This document shows, in pieces, positions 23,794 to 33,570 of a DNA stretch of 64,000 nucleotides. The DNA lies in the NCBI RefSeq assembly GCF_040779325.2, contig NZ_JBFONT020000002.1:372001-436000 (forward strand), in the 5' to 3' direction. The stretch comes from Aestuariibius violaceus (lineage in GTDB: Bacteria; Pseudomonadota; Alphaproteobacteria; Rhodobacterales; Rhodobacteraceae). Position 1 is the stretch's first letter. Each line of letters begins with the position of its first letter. Under the pieces are notes generated by a model. That model did no database searches, was not told where the DNA came from, and saw only the letters and a list, made by a program, of their open reading frames with translations. The position numbers and the translations under genes are program-made.

Positions 23794-24819
23794 TTGAAGC
23801 TGCATTCGTTACTGTTTATCGGGCTCCTCGCGGTCGTCTTTGCCGGTGTCGCGTTCTGGCGCCTCCTGGACCATGATCTTGACCGGCGAAGCAGCGAACC
23901 GTTCGACGTCATCTCCTCGGACAAGGTGGTTTCCGGAACGCTTTGGCTGCCGGATGGGGCAGCACAGGCCGCGGTCGTGCTTGTCCATGGCGATGGCCCG
24001 CAAGACCGAACCTCCGCCGGGGGATATGCCCCGCTGATCAATGCATTTCTCGACAGCCGTATTGCGGTCGCATCGTGGGACAAGCCGGGTATCGGCGGAT
24101 CGGATGGGAACTGGCTGCACCAGTCCATGGCCGATCGTGCTGCGGAAACCCGCATCGCACTCGACCAGCTGACCCAACGCTTCGATGATGCCGCCATCGG
24201 CGCGGTCGGTTTTTCCCAGGCTGGCTGGGTCCTGCCCCGATTGACCTCCGATGACGCGGATTTCCTGGTGCTCATCGGTCCTGCGGTCTCATGGCAGGAT
24301 CAGGGCGACTACTACATGAGGACACGGCTCAAGCGGAACGGCATGGGCGACGATGCGATCGCACAGGCGCTGGCAGACGCAAACAGGGATGACGAACGCG
24401 TTTTCGGCGCAGCAGCCCAGCCAGGCGACGCCCCGGACGGCATGTCACAGGATCGCTGGCGCTTCATCCGCGAAAACCGCGATGAGGACGCGCGACAGGC
24501 CCTCGCCCAACTCAACCTGCCGCTCCTTGCGATATGGGGCGCCGACGATCTGAACGTCGATACAGCCACCGACGCGGCCACCTACCGGCGATTGTTGGGC
24601 GATCGTCTCGATGGGACACAGATCATCGTTTGGCCGATGGCCACACACAGCCTCCTGAAAGCCGACGCCTACAATTGGCAACTGACCGAAGACTGGTCAC
24701 GGTTCGCAACACTGCGTTTCGTTGCAGAAGGCCGTCACGCATTTGCGCCCGGCGCCCTTGAAGCGATTACCGAATGGATCGGCGAGCGGGCGAACCGATC
24801 GTTAAGGGCTGAAAACTGA
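23794..24819 (+). CDS. Membrane-anchored alpha/beta hydrolase
   Basis: A 341-residue protein with one N-terminal hydrophobic segment (LLFIGLLAVVFAGVAF), then an alpha/beta hydrolase domain: LVHGDGPQD, SWDKPGIGGSDG, nucleophile in GFSQAGW (about 137), acid in WGADDLNVD (about 250) and base near THSLL (about 286). The start is a TTG at 23794 with no clear ribosome site, so it is uncertain. The domain resembles the YqiA/dienelactone-hydrolase-like group; the substrate is unknown. Confidence 0.82.
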   Translation: MKLHSLLFIGLLAVVFAGVAFWRLLDHDLDRRSSEPFDVISSDKVVSGTLWLPDGAAQAAVVLVHGDGPQDRTSAGGYAPLINAFLDSRIAVASWDKPGIGGSDGNWLHQSMADRAAETRIALDQLTQRFDDAAIGAVGFSQAGWVLPRLTSDDADFLVLIGPAVSWQDQGDYYMRTRLKRNGMGDDAIAQALADANRDDERVFGAAAQPGDAPDGMSQDRWRFIRENRDEDARQALAQLNLPLLAIWGADDLNVDTATDAATYRRLLGDRLDGTQIIVWPMATHSLLKADAYNWQLTEDWSRFATLRFVAEGRHAFAPGALEAITEWIGERANRSLRAEN

Positions 24820-24904
24820 CATGCATCCACTTTGCAGCATCCGGACGTCTGGGCTCAAACCGGCCATTGAACTCTCTACGCCGCATCGCCGATAGAGTGT
24901 CGGG

Positions 24905-26101
24905 ATGACCCGCCCGCATTTGGACAATCGGCGCGCCCGCCGCCTGTTTCTGGACCGACACCTATTGCTGCGCCCAGGATCAGGGCCTGGCAGGGGCAAG
25001 GATCTGGACGATATGCTCCACTCCCTCGGCTTTGTTCAGGTCGACAGCGTCAATACGCTCGCCCGCGCCCATGACCTGATCCTGTGGTCCCGCCGGGGAC
25101 AGTACCGGCCGCGGGCGCTGGAACATCTTGTGGCCCGCGATCGGACCGCCTTCGAGCATTGGACGCATGACGCCGCGGTCATTTCGATGCCATTCTATTC
25201 CATGTGGCGGCTGAAGTTTGCCCGCGATGAAGCGCGGATGCGGGCACGCTGGCCCGAGGGGCGCCGCGCCGGATGGGAGGCAGAGATCGAGACCGTGCTG
25301 CGCCACATCCACGATCACGGCCCTGCCAGCTCGCTCGACGTCGGCGGTGACGAGAAGAAGGGGTCGTCTGGCTGGTGGGACTGGCATCCCTCCAAGACGG
25401 CGCTGGAGTTCCTCTGGAGGTCCGGCCAGCTGGCGATCTGCCATCGGCAGGGGTTCCGGAAGATCTATGATCTGACCGAACGCGTTATCCCGCCCGAGAT
25501 GCTGAACCGCCGCTCGGACGATGGCGAGATCGTCGACTGGGCGATGTGGGAGGCTTTGCAGCGGCTCGGCTTCGGGACGAGCGGCGAGCTGGCCGCGTTC
25601 TTCGAAATCGTGACGCGGGACGAGGCGAAGGCCTGGTGTGCCGAGGCGCTTTCGGAAGGTCGCCTCATCGAGGCGGATATCGGGATGGCCGACGGCACGA
25701 GGCGGCGGAGTTTCACGACCGATGCGCTTCTTGACACTGCGGCGTCGCTGCCCGAGCCGTCTAACCGTCTGCGCCTCCTTTCACCCTTCGATCCCGCCCT
25801 GAGGGACCGGGCGCGGGCCGAACGTCTATTCGGCTTCCACTATCGGATCGAGATCTTCGTTCCCGAGGCCAGGCGGCGCTACGGCTACTACGTCTTCCCT
25901 GTCCTGCAAGGCGATCGCGTCATCGGCCGGATCGACGCCAAGCGGACCGGAAGTACCCTCGCCGTGCGCGCATTCTGGCCCGAGGCGGGTGTCCGGATGG
26001 GAAAGGCGCGCACTTCTGGCCTGATGGCAGAGCTTAACCGGCTCAAACCCTTGGCCGGCGTGAAGGATGTCGAGTTCTCAGACGGCTGGTTGCACGACTA
26101 A
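24905..26101 (+). CDS. YcaQ/AlkZ-like winged-helix DNA glycosylase
   Basis: A 398-residue protein of the HTH_42 family. These glycosylases use several winged helices to unhook DNA interstrand crosslinks or remove bulky alkyl bases. The motif QVDSVN at 45-50 (Q45, D47) matches the QxD catalytic motif of E. coli YcaQ and not the QxQ of AlkZ. WTHDAAVISM and LSPFDPALRDR are conserved. Monocistronic with its own start, ATG at 24905. Confidence 0.88.
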   Translation: MTRPHLDNRRARRLFLDRHLLLRPGSGPGRGKDLDDMLHSLGFVQVDSVNTLARAHDLILWSRRGQYRPRALEHLVARDRTAFEHWTHDAAVISMPFYSMWRLKFARDEARMRARWPEGRRAGWEAEIETVLRHIHDHGPASSLDVGGDEKKGSSGWWDWHPSKTALEFLWRSGQLAICHRQGFRKIYDLTERVIPPEMLNRRSDDGEIVDWAMWEALQRLGFGTSGELAAFFEIVTRDEAKAWCAEALSEGRLIEADIGMADGTRRRSFTTDALLDTAASLPEPSNRLRLLSPFDPALRDRARAERLFGFHYRIEIFVPEARRRYGYYVFPVLQGDRVIGRIDAKRTGSTLAVRAFWPEAGVRMGKARTSGLMAELNRLKPLAGVKDVEFSDGWLHD

Positions 26102-26289
26102 CCCTAGGCGCAGGTTTGGTGGCGGCCCAAAGCTTGAGTTCGACACCTAGCGGCGCCATTCCAAAAGCTGCCACCAGCACATCGTACAGCCTCTTCCATA
26201 TTCGATGGCTGCGCCGCGAACGACTTGTCTTTTGGCACTCGACATTGAAAGGCCCACTCGTCCTCGAACACGTTGCTCTCAAAGGCAGC

Positions 26290-27483
26290 TCATGTCCATT
26301 TGCGGGCGTTCCAAAGCTCAATTCGGGCGGTGTCGCGCGTCTCGTAGTCCCTCACGGCTGTCCTCAGGTCCGCGCCATCTGATGCCTCACGATCCTCGCC
26401 GATCTCCGTCAAGCGCATCGTATACCAAGCCGTGATCCCGCCTTCCGGAGGATCCGTAAACGTAGGAAAGGCAGGGCCGCCGGTATCGCCCGACCGCCAC
26501 CTGTCCGGAAGTGCAGGGTCAAGGACGAGCGCGCGCGCAAGGCCGATGACATCGACGCCTCGATCAAGAGCATCCGCGGCCTGTTGCTGGGTCTTGAAAC
26601 CACCAGTCACCATAAGGGGTTTGCGAGTCAAAGGCCGGGCTTTCTCGGCGAAATCGAGAAAGTAAGCCCCCCCGCCGGCTCTATCCGATGCAGATCGGGC
26701 TCCGGGGAAATACGTCCCGCCGCTGATGTCGATCAGGTCGATCCCGGACCCGTCCAGTGCCGTGATGACGGCGAGGGCCTCGTCTTCGACGAGTCCGCCT
26801 TCCAGCTGGTCAGTCGCGTTCAGCTTGATCGCGACCGGGAAACTCGGCCCGACCTCACCGCAGACTTCCTCTACAACTTCAAGCAGCAGCCGCATGCGGT
26901 TCGCGATGGGCCCGCCGTACCCGTCCTCCCGCTTGTTGAACAATGGGGAGAGGAACTGGCTTAGGAGGAAGCCGTGGGCCGCATGGACCTGAACACCACC
27001 GAAGCCAAGCTCCTTCGCCAAACGGGCGGTTCGTGCAAATTCCGATGGCAGAGCTGCCACCTCGTCGGCCGTCAGGGCCGAGCAGGCCACGCCAGGGATG
27101 TCGAGCGCGCTGGGCCCCTTCGGATCGCTGATGGGAGGATGGGCCATCGCACCCGCATGGCCGAGCTGGAGCCACAGCTGCGCGCCATTGGCGGACCCGC
27201 TACGAGCCAGGGCTCGAAACCGGCCGAAATCGGACGCTGGCCCCAAAACGAGGTTGCCCGGCTTCTCGGCGGATCTCGGATCGCCCTGCACCTCCCCGAC
27301 GATCGAGACGGCCAGCCCGCCTTCCGCCCAGCGCTCATAAAGCCGGATCTGCGCGTCCGTCGGATCCCCCCGACCATCACCGAGCGAATCTGACATCGCA
27401 GACTTGGCGATGCGGTTCTTCAAGATTGCCCCGCAGGGCAATTCGAGGGGCTGAAACAGGCTGGCGTTGCGAAGATTGTCCAT
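26290..27483 (-). CDS. NADH:flavin oxidoreductase (old yellow enzyme family)
   Basis: A 397-residue FMN-dependent TIM-barrel reductase. Signature parts: LKNRIAKSAMSDSLGDG (FMN-binding), QLGHAGAMAHP, HAAHGFLLSQFLSP with the substrate-binding histidines, and NKREDGYGG. No C-terminal FAD/4Fe-4S part, so it is the short form that reduces activated alkenes. Divergent from the RpiR-type gene across a 128-bp gap containing a near-palindrome, so the two may share control. Confidence 0.93.
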   Translation of the reverse strand: MDNLRNASLFQPLELPCGAILKNRIAKSAMSDSLGDGRGDPTDAQIRLYERWAEGGLAVSIVGEVQGDPRSAEKPGNLVLGPASDFGRFRALARSGSANGAQLWLQLGHAGAMAHPPISDPKGPSALDIPGVACSALTADEVAALPSEFARTARLAKELGFGGVQVHAAHGFLLSQFLSPLFNKREDGYGGPIANRMRLLLEVVEEVCGEVGPSFPVAIKLNATDQLEGGLVEDEALAVITALDGSGIDLIDISGGTYFPGARSASDRAGGGAYFLDFAEKARPLTRKPLMVTGGFKTQQQAADALDRGVDVIGLARALVLDPALPDRWRSGDTGGPAFPTFTDPPEGGITAWYTMRLTEIGEDREASDGADLRTAVRDYETRDTARIELWNARKWT

Positions 27484-27570
27484 GGCGCAGCCTTAATCTG
27501 CCAACCGCGCTTTGTCTCCAAGTGCGGTCATTCAATATCACGTCGCAGCAATTCATCTTGCGATCTTTGG

Positions 27571-27597
27571 GGTATTGTGCAAGATTTCTTGCATACC
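27571..27597. promoter_or_regulatory. Candidate RpiR operator
   Basis: TGCAAGATTTCTTGCA at 27578-27593 is a near-perfect inverted repeat (7 of 8 pairs) flanked by GGTA (27571-27574) and TACC (27594-27597). It is 14 bp before the RpiR-family start codon and in the gap with the divergent oxidoreductase gene, where a self-regulator would bind. Confidence 0.55.
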
Positions 27598-27611
27598 GTC
27601 TTGGACTTCAC

Positions 27612-28448
27612 ATGTCGCTCATCGAAAAGATCTCGGATCAGGCCATGACACTGACGCCCAGCGAGCGCCGGCTTGTGGAAAACGTGATCGAAAGCCCGAC
27701 CGCGGCTGCGCTCGGCACAGCCGGGGCGCTGGCCCGGGCGGTGGGTGTCCATGAAGCGACGGCCTCGCGGCTGGCGAAGAAGCTCGGCTTTGACAGCTAT
27801 GCCGCGTTCCGTGATGCGCTGCGGGACGAGTTCATCGCCACGCGCGAAACCGCCACACGCTTCGAAAAGACCATCGCCGAAAGCAGCTCTGACACGATCT
27901 TGGGCAAGCTGGCGCGGGACGAGGCGCTGACCCTTGGCGGGATCGAAGACTTCATCAAGCCCGAGCAGATCTCCGACATCGCGTCCCTGTTGATGACGGC
28001 GAACCGGATCTTCATCTACGGCTACGGCAACGCGGAAGTTCTGGCGCTCATGATGGTCAAGAGGTTCCGCCGCTTCGGAAAGAACGTCCAGCAGCTCGAC
28101 CCCGGCCCGCGCGGGCTGGCCGAACAGATGCTGGGTCTCGACTCCGGGGACGTGGTGCTGAGCTTTGCGTTCCGCCGCCCGCCGCGCGGCCATGCCGCCC
28201 TGATCGAGACGGCGAAAGAGGTCGGGGCGACGACTATCGTCATTTCAGGCAAGTCCGGCGCGCTTCTGACGCCTCGTCCCGACCATCTTCTGGCCGCGCC
28301 GCGGGGCGGCGATCCGGACGCGTTTCAAACCCTGACCGTGCCGATGACGGTGTGTAATGCAATTGTCATCGCCGCCGGTTTTACTGCCAAGAAGGAATCG
28401 CTGAAGAAGCTCGATCGGCTGGGACAATTGATCGAGCGCTTCGAGTAA
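27612..28448 (+). CDS. MurR/RpiR family transcriptional regulator
   Basis: A 278-residue regulator: N-terminal HTH_6 domain (LTPSERRLVENVIESP, AVGVHEATASRLAKKLGF) and a C-terminal SIS sugar-phosphate isomerase-like domain (RIFIYGYGNAEVLALMMVKRF, TIVISGKSGAL). SIS domains bind phosphosugars, so the ligand is likely a phosphorylated metabolite. ATG at 27612 gives the normal N-terminus; the frame is open further upstream but is not conserved-looking. Heads the ABC transporter operon 24 bp downstream. Confidence 0.92.
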   Translation: MSLIEKISDQAMTLTPSERRLVENVIESPTAAALGTAGALARAVGVHEATASRLAKKLGFDSYAAFRDALRDEFIATRETATRFEKTIAESSSDTILGKLARDEALTLGGIEDFIKPEQISDIASLLMTANRIFIYGYGNAEVLALMMVKRFRRFGKNVQQLDPGPRGLAEQMLGLDSGDVVLSFAFRRPPRGHAALIETAKEVGATTIVISGKSGALLTPRPDHLLAAPRGGDPDAFQTLTVPMTVCNAIVIAAGFTAKKESLKKLDRLGQLIERFE

Positions 28449-28471
28449 GGAAGAACCCGAGGGAGGATTAG

Positions 28472-29593
28472 ATGACGGTTTTGACGGCAACGCGCCTTGG
28501 CGCGATAGCTATTCTTTTGTCCACGGCCGCCTTGGCTGACGGGCATCTGGACGAAATGGGCCCGGAGGATCTGTTGCCGCTCGCCCAGGACGAGGGAACG
28601 GTGACGGTCTATTCGTTCACCAGCAGGATCGGTCGGGTCGAGACGGCGTTTGAGGAGGCCTATCCCGGCATCGATCTGCAAGGTTTCGACATCTCGTCGA
28701 CAGAGCAGATCGCCCGGCTTCAGGCCGAGGCCCAGGCGGGCGTTACCAACGCCGACGTCATCTATATCTCAGATACGCCCGTGGTGCTGACCGAGCTGTT
28801 GGAGACCGGGATCATCGCGCCCTACGTGCCGCCGCGCGTGGCCGGCCGTGTTGCGGAGCAATACCAAAGCCCGCTCTTGGCCCAGCGTCTGTCGACCAAG
28901 GTGCTCATGTACAACGAAGAGGCCCATCCCGACGGAGCGCCGGTTTCCAACCTCTGGCAGCTGACGACCGGGGAATGGAATGGCCGCGTCGTGATGGTCG
29001 ATCCGTTGCAGCGGGGCGACTACCTCGACCTGATGACTGAGATCGTGCTGCGCTCCGACGAGATGGCGGCGGCCTATGAGGCCCAGTTCGGTCAGGCCAT
29101 CGACCTCGCCGGCGCGGCCAATGCGGGCGAGAAGTTCATCATCGATCTCTTCGCCAACGACGTGATCCTGGTAAGCTCGACGGATGATGTGAATGTGGCT
29201 GTCGGTGCCGTGGGGCAAGAGACCCCGCCGGTCGGCTTCACCAGCTATTCGGACCGCCGCGACAACGAAGAAGAGGGATGGGCGTTGCAGGTCGCCAACG
29301 GCGTGGAGCCTGCTCCGGGCATCATCTTCCCCGCCGTGCTGGCACTTGCAGCAGAGCCGAACAACCCCGCCGCCGCCCGCCTCGTGATCGACTTCCTGAT
29401 GGGCGATGAAAGCGAAACCGGCGGCCCGGGACTGGCCCCCTTCTATGTCGCCGGGGATTACGTGACGCGGACGGACATTCCCCCGCATCCTGATGCAGTG
29501 CCGCTTGGCGATTTCACGGCCTGGCGGATCGCACCGGCCGAGACTGCGACGATCCGCGCCGAGATCGGCGATCTGATCCTGACGCTTCAGTAG
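28472..29593 (+). CDS. ABC transporter periplasmic binding protein, Fbp-like
   Basis: A 373-residue extracellular solute-binding protein with a signal peptide (about 1-22, ending STAALADG). GTVTVYSFTSRIGRVETAFEEAYPGIDLQ is the usual first strand-helix of the iron/phosphonate/thiamine cluster of binding proteins; the two-tyrosine iron motif of FbpA is not evident. Together with the RpiR gene and the histidine phosphatase, a phosphorylated or organic phosphorus substrate is more likely than iron, but this is inference. Confidence 0.88.
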   Translation: MTVLTATRLGAIAILLSTAALADGHLDEMGPEDLLPLAQDEGTVTVYSFTSRIGRVETAFEEAYPGIDLQGFDISSTEQIARLQAEAQAGVTNADVIYISDTPVVLTELLETGIIAPYVPPRVAGRVAEQYQSPLLAQRLSTKVLMYNEEAHPDGAPVSNLWQLTTGEWNGRVVMVDPLQRGDYLDLMTEIVLRSDEMAAAYEAQFGQAIDLAGAANAGEKFIIDLFANDVILVSSTDDVNVAVGAVGQETPPVGFTSYSDRRDNEEEGWALQVANGVEPAPGIIFPAVLALAAEPNNPAAARLVIDFLMGDESETGGPGLAPFYVAGDYVTRTDIPPHPDAVPLGDFTAWRIAPAETATIRAEIGDLILTLQ

Positions 29594-29674
29594 CTCTGTC
29601 GCCGCAGCCGGGCCGGGCGTGGTGACACGCCTGCCTCGGCGCTATCGTCCCATTGTTGACCGAGGATAATCTCG

Positions 29675-31420
29675 ATGGCGGATACAGCCATGGTCGGGCA
29701 AGGCAGACGGGTGTACGTTCCGCAAGGCACGGTGCTGAAGGCGATCGTGCTGGCCTTGCTGATCCTGCTGATCGTGTTGCCCCTGATCAGAACAGTGCTT
29801 TTCACCCTGCGGCCCGACACGATCGAGGCGTGGTCGGACGTGCTTGCAGGCCGGCTGTCGACCAACCTGTTCTACAAGCCGTTGGGCAACACGCTGCTGA
29901 TCGGTACCGTCGTCGCAACGGCCTGCGTGTTGCTGGGCGGGTTTCTGGCCTGGCTTGTCGTGATGACGAACATCCCCTTCCGCAAGACCATCGGCGTTAT
30001 GGCCACGCTGCCCTTCATGATCCCCTCGTTCGCGGCGGCGCTGGCCTGGGGGTCGCTCTTCCGCAATGACCGCGTGGGCGGTCAGGTGGGTTGGCTCCAG
30101 GGGCTGGGGCTCGATATTCCAGACTGGCTGGCCTGGGGGATGGTGCCGACCCTGGTTGTGCTGACGCTGCATTACTTCAGCCTCGCCTTCACGATCATTG
30201 CCGCGGCCCTGGCCACCGTGAACTCCGACCTTGTCGAGGCGGCGCAGATCGCCGGCGCTAAGGGACGGCGCATCCTGCTGGGGATCATCCTGCCGGTGAC
30301 AACGCCGGCGCTGGTTGCGGCCGGGTCGCTTTGTTTTGCAGGCGCCGTCTCGAACTTTGCGACGCCCGCGCTGTTGGGATTGCCGGTGCGAATGCAGACG
30401 TTGTCGACGCGCCTCTTCGGCATGATCGAGGTCGGTCAGGTCGGGCGCGGTTATGTGATCGGCATCCTGCTGGTGCTGATTTCCGGCCTGTTCCTCTGGG
30501 TCGGCAACCGCGTGGTGTCGGGACGCCGATCCTACGCCACGATCACCGGCAAGGGCGGGCGGGCCAAACGCTTCGACCTGCGCAAGGCGCGCTGGCCGCT
30601 CTTCTGTGTCGCGTCGGCGATCCTTCTCAGCTCGACCGTTGTGCCGGTGATCGTGCTGACAGCATCAAGCCTTGCGCCGTCATCGGCCAGTCTCTTTTCC
30701 GGCTGGACGCTGCACTACTGGCTTGGCGAAAGCGACCCCTCCTTCGCGCAGGGCATTCCGGGCATCGCCCACAACGAGGATATCCTGCGCGCATTGACCG
30801 TCACGCTGGGGCTCGGGCTGGCCGTCGCCTTCACCGGGATGGCCGTCGGGCTTCTGGCCTCCTACACGACCGCCCGCTTTCGCGAGGGGTGGGCGTCCGC
30901 CGCGATCACGCAGATCAGCTTTCTGCCGCTTCTGGTGCCCGGCATCGCGTTCGGGGCGGCCTACATCGCCTATCTGGGCGCGCCGATCGGACCGTTCCCG
31001 GCACTCTACGGGACCTTCGCGCTCCTCGTCATTGCGGGGACGGCCTATCTCCTGCCCTTCTCGGTGCAGACAGGCCGGGCGGTGATCCAGCAAGTCGGTG
31101 GGGAATTGGAGGAAAGCGCGCGGATCACCGGCGCGAGCTTTCCCCGCAGGCTTTTCGCCATCACGGTGCCGCTTGCGATCCGGGGGCTGGCAGCGGGCGG
31201 CATCCTGATCTTCGTGAAGATCGTCCGCGATCTGTCGCTCGTCGTGCTCCTCTTCACGCCAACCATGCCGGTCCTGTCGGTGGTGGCCTATCGCTACGCC
31301 TCGGAAGGGTTCGGGCAATTCGCCAACGCGATCACGGTGGTGATCCTGTTTATCTCTATCGCCGCCTCACTGATCGCCAGCTGGCTGCAGACGAAATCCC
31401 AGCCCTGGCTGAAGAACTGA
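29675..31420 (+). CDS. ABC transporter permease, fused double domain
   Basis: A 581-residue protein with about 12 hydrophobic segments made of two BPD_transp_1 domains in tandem, as in FbpB/AfuB and 2-aminoethylphosphonate permeases. The EAA-type loops are EAAQIAGAKGRRILLGIILP (about 189) and EESARITGASFPRRLFAITVP (about 478), the contact sites for the ATPase. It follows the binding protein by 81 bp. Confidence 0.92.
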   Translation: MADTAMVGQGRRVYVPQGTVLKAIVLALLILLIVLPLIRTVLFTLRPDTIEAWSDVLAGRLSTNLFYKPLGNTLLIGTVVATACVLLGGFLAWLVVMTNIPFRKTIGVMATLPFMIPSFAAALAWGSLFRNDRVGGQVGWLQGLGLDIPDWLAWGMVPTLVVLTLHYFSLAFTIIAAALATVNSDLVEAAQIAGAKGRRILLGIILPVTTPALVAAGSLCFAGAVSNFATPALLGLPVRMQTLSTRLFGMIEVGQVGRGYVIGILLVLISGLFLWVGNRVVSGRRSYATITGKGGRAKRFDLRKARWPLFCVASAILLSSTVVPVIVLTASSLAPSSASLFSGWTLHYWLGESDPSFAQGIPGIAHNEDILRALTVTLGLGLAVAFTGMAVGLLASYTTARFREGWASAAITQISFLPLLVPGIAFGAAYIAYLGAPIGPFPALYGTFALLVIAGTAYLLPFSVQTGRAVIQQVGGELEESARITGASFPRRLFAITVPLAIRGLAAGGILIFVKIVRDLSLVVLLFTPTMPVLSVVAYRYASEGFGQFANAITVVILFISIAASLIASWLQTKSQPWLKN

Positions 31421-31429
31421 AGGTACCCC

Positions 31430-32488
31430 ATGCTGGATATTCGAAACCTCACCAAACGCTTCGGTCAGGTCGAGGCTGTCAAGGACGTCTCGATATCGGT
31501 TCCCGATCGCGCTTTCCTCGTGCTGCTCGGTCCGTCCGGCTGCGGCAAGACCACGCTCCTGCGGATGCTGGCCGGTCTCGAATTGCCGTCCGAGGGGCAG
31601 ATCGTGTTCGACGGGCAAACCGTTTCGGACGGCGATCGCGACTGGGCCGTCGACCCCGCCAAGCGCAACTCCGGCCTGGTGTTCCAGTCCTATGCGCTTT
31701 GGCCGCATATGTCGGTGCGCGGCAATGTCGAATGGCCGCTGAAGGTCATGAAGATGCCGGCGACGGATCGCGCCGCACGGGTCGCAGAGGTTCTGGAGCT
31801 GCTGGATATCGGCGAACTGGCCGAGCGATACCCCAACGAGATATCGGGCGGGCAGCAGCAGCGGGTCGCGATTGCCCGCACGATTGCGCCGAAGCCGTCG
31901 GTCCTGTTGTTCGATGAGCCGCTTTCCAACCTTGACGCCAAGCTGCGCGTCGAGATGAGGACAGAGCTGATGCGGCTCCACCGTGCAACCGGTGCGACCG
32001 CCGTCTACGTCACCCACGACCAGATCGAAGCGATGACCATGGCAACCCATGTGGCGGTGATGAACCAGGGCCGCGTGCAGCAATTTGGCGCGCCTGCCGA
32101 TCTGATCGAACACCCCGAAACCGCGTTTGTCGCGACCTTCGTGGGCACGCCGCCGAACAACTTGGTTCCGGTCGTCAAAAGCGGCGCAGGCTACAGGGTT
32201 GGCGGGCGGCCCATGCCGCTGACGCCGCCTGCCGATGAATGCCTGGCGATGTACCGTGCCGAGACGATGACGCTGAGTGATCATGAGGGCGCAACCACCT
32301 TGCCGATGGAACTGGTCGAGGCCAGCGCCATCGCCGGGCGGACGCTGGTGACGGGCTTGACGGACGGGCTGCGGCTCTCCGCAATCGTCGATCGCCCGCC
32401 TGATGCGCAAATCGGCGATATGATCCAGTTCTGCCTGCCGCCCAGGCCGGATGGCTGGTTCGGCCTCAACGGCGAAAGGATCGGCTGA
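31430..32488 (+). CDS. ABC transporter ATP-binding protein
   Basis: A 352-residue ATPase: Walker A GPSGCGKTT at 34-42, signature ISGGQQQRVAIART, Walker B SVLLFDEPLSNLD and H-loop YVTHDQIEAM. A C-terminal TOBE-like extension (VGTPPNNLVPVV onward) is usual for importers of the sugar/phosphate/iron type. Starts 9 bp after the permease and overlaps the phosphatase by one base. Confidence 0.95.
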   Translation: MLDIRNLTKRFGQVEAVKDVSISVPDRAFLVLLGPSGCGKTTLLRMLAGLELPSEGQIVFDGQTVSDGDRDWAVDPAKRNSGLVFQSYALWPHMSVRGNVEWPLKVMKMPATDRAARVAEVLELLDIGELAERYPNEISGGQQQRVAIARTIAPKPSVLLFDEPLSNLDAKLRVEMRTELMRLHRATGATAVYVTHDQIEAMTMATHVAVMNQGRVQQFGAPADLIEHPETAFVATFVGTPPNNLVPVVKSGAGYRVGGRPMPLTPPADECLAMYRAETMTLSDHEGATTLPMELVEASAIAGRTLVTGLTDGLRLSAIVDRPPDAQIGDMIQFCLPPRPDGWFGLNGERIG

Positions 32489-33087
32489 TGCGACTGCTTC
32501 TGGTCCGCCACGGGCAATCGACGTGGAATGCCGCGCGCCGGCTTCAGGGACAGGCCGATATCGGCCTGTCCGACATCGGGAAAGGCCAGGCCGATGCGCT
32601 GCGGTCGACGATTGAGGCGATCGGCCCTTGCCGCGCCATCTCCTCCGACCTTGCGCGGGTGCGTGACACCGCGCATCGCATCGGGGCGAAGACCCCCCGG
32701 TTCACCAAGGACCTGCGCGAGATCGATGTCGGCAACTGGACCGGGCGCGCCATCGACGAGCTACGTATCGAGGACGAAGACGCGTACCAAGGCTGGCGCG
32801 CGGGCAGATATGCTCCGCCGGGCGGAGAAAACTGGGCCGACTTCGTCGACCGGATCAGCGGCGTGATCGAGGCAGAGCGGCGCACGCCGTGTGACAACCT
32901 GCTCGTCGTCTGCCACGGCGGCGTGATCCGCGCGGTCCTGCAGCACTACGTCCGGCTCGACCCCGCCCATATCATCCCCGTCGCCCCAGCAAGCCTAAGC
33001 GCGCTGCGTCTGAACAACGCCAAGCCACCGCGACTGGAGCTCTTCAACTATCTGCCCGACAGCCTGGACTTCGGGGCACCAGACTAG
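32488..33087 (+). CDS. Histidine phosphatase family protein
   Basis: A 199-residue phosphoglycerate-mutase-like phosphatase. The phospho-histidine is H8 in LLVRHGQSTWN, R56-like position in SSDLARVRDTA, and the second histidine in VVCHGGVIRAV (about 148). TGATG overlap with the ATPase shows it is translated with the importer, so it probably acts on the imported compound or a derivative. Substrate unknown. Confidence 0.9.
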   Translation: MRLLLVRHGQSTWNAARRLQGQADIGLSDIGKGQADALRSTIEAIGPCRAISSDLARVRDTAHRIGAKTPRFTKDLREIDVGNWTGRAIDELRIEDEDAYQGWRAGRYAPPGGENWADFVDRISGVIEAERRTPCDNLLVVCHGGVIRAVLQHYVRLDPAHIIPVAPASLSALRLNNAKPPRLELFNYLPDSLDFGAPD

Positions 33088-33570
33088 CGCGCCACCCCCT
33101 GATCCTAACCACGGGTCTCGGGCAGACATTCGCTGTGTTCTGGGCAAGTGAACACTCAGCGGGGCAAAGCGGACCTCTGACATGGCGGCTGGTGCTTGCG
33201 CAGAAAACACTTCCCTACACAGCGCGCCTCTTCTTGCCGCGCAGCGTGTGAAACCAGGGCAGTCCTCGAAAGCCAGTCTGTGGCGCGCTGTCTTAAGTGC
33301 CCATTTGTTACAGTTGGTGCCTATGATCAAAACGCAGGACAATGCCGCCACCGGGCTTACCAATACGAAGGCTTCTTAGACTGCACGCTGCGGAAACCCG
33401 TTTCCGATCGCACGTGAATGTTTCTCTCTGATCCTGCATGGCCCTGAATTGACCAGCAGGTCGGCACGACCTTCAAGCAGCGCACGCCTAGGACCAATCA
33501 CATAAGGGCCGTGGAATGTCGCGCGTTCGCACTTCCAAATCTAACAACCGTCCAATCTTCGTCGTTGAAA
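33088..33570. other. Gap without a convincing gene
   Basis: 483 bp between the phosphatase and the convergent transglutaminase gene. Short ORFs on both strands lack ribosome sites and family resemblance. Base composition is lower in GC than flanking genes toward 33400-33570. I see no clear terminator or RNA gene. Confidence 0.5.

Noticed and set aside
26043..26321. 92-codon minus-strand ORF at the end of the oxidoreductase gene
   Set aside because: Overlaps the 3' ends or starts of neighbouring genes and lacks a ribosome site or known family.
33196..33417. 73-codon plus-strand ORF and overlapping short ORFs
   Set aside because: No ribosome site and no protein-like pattern.
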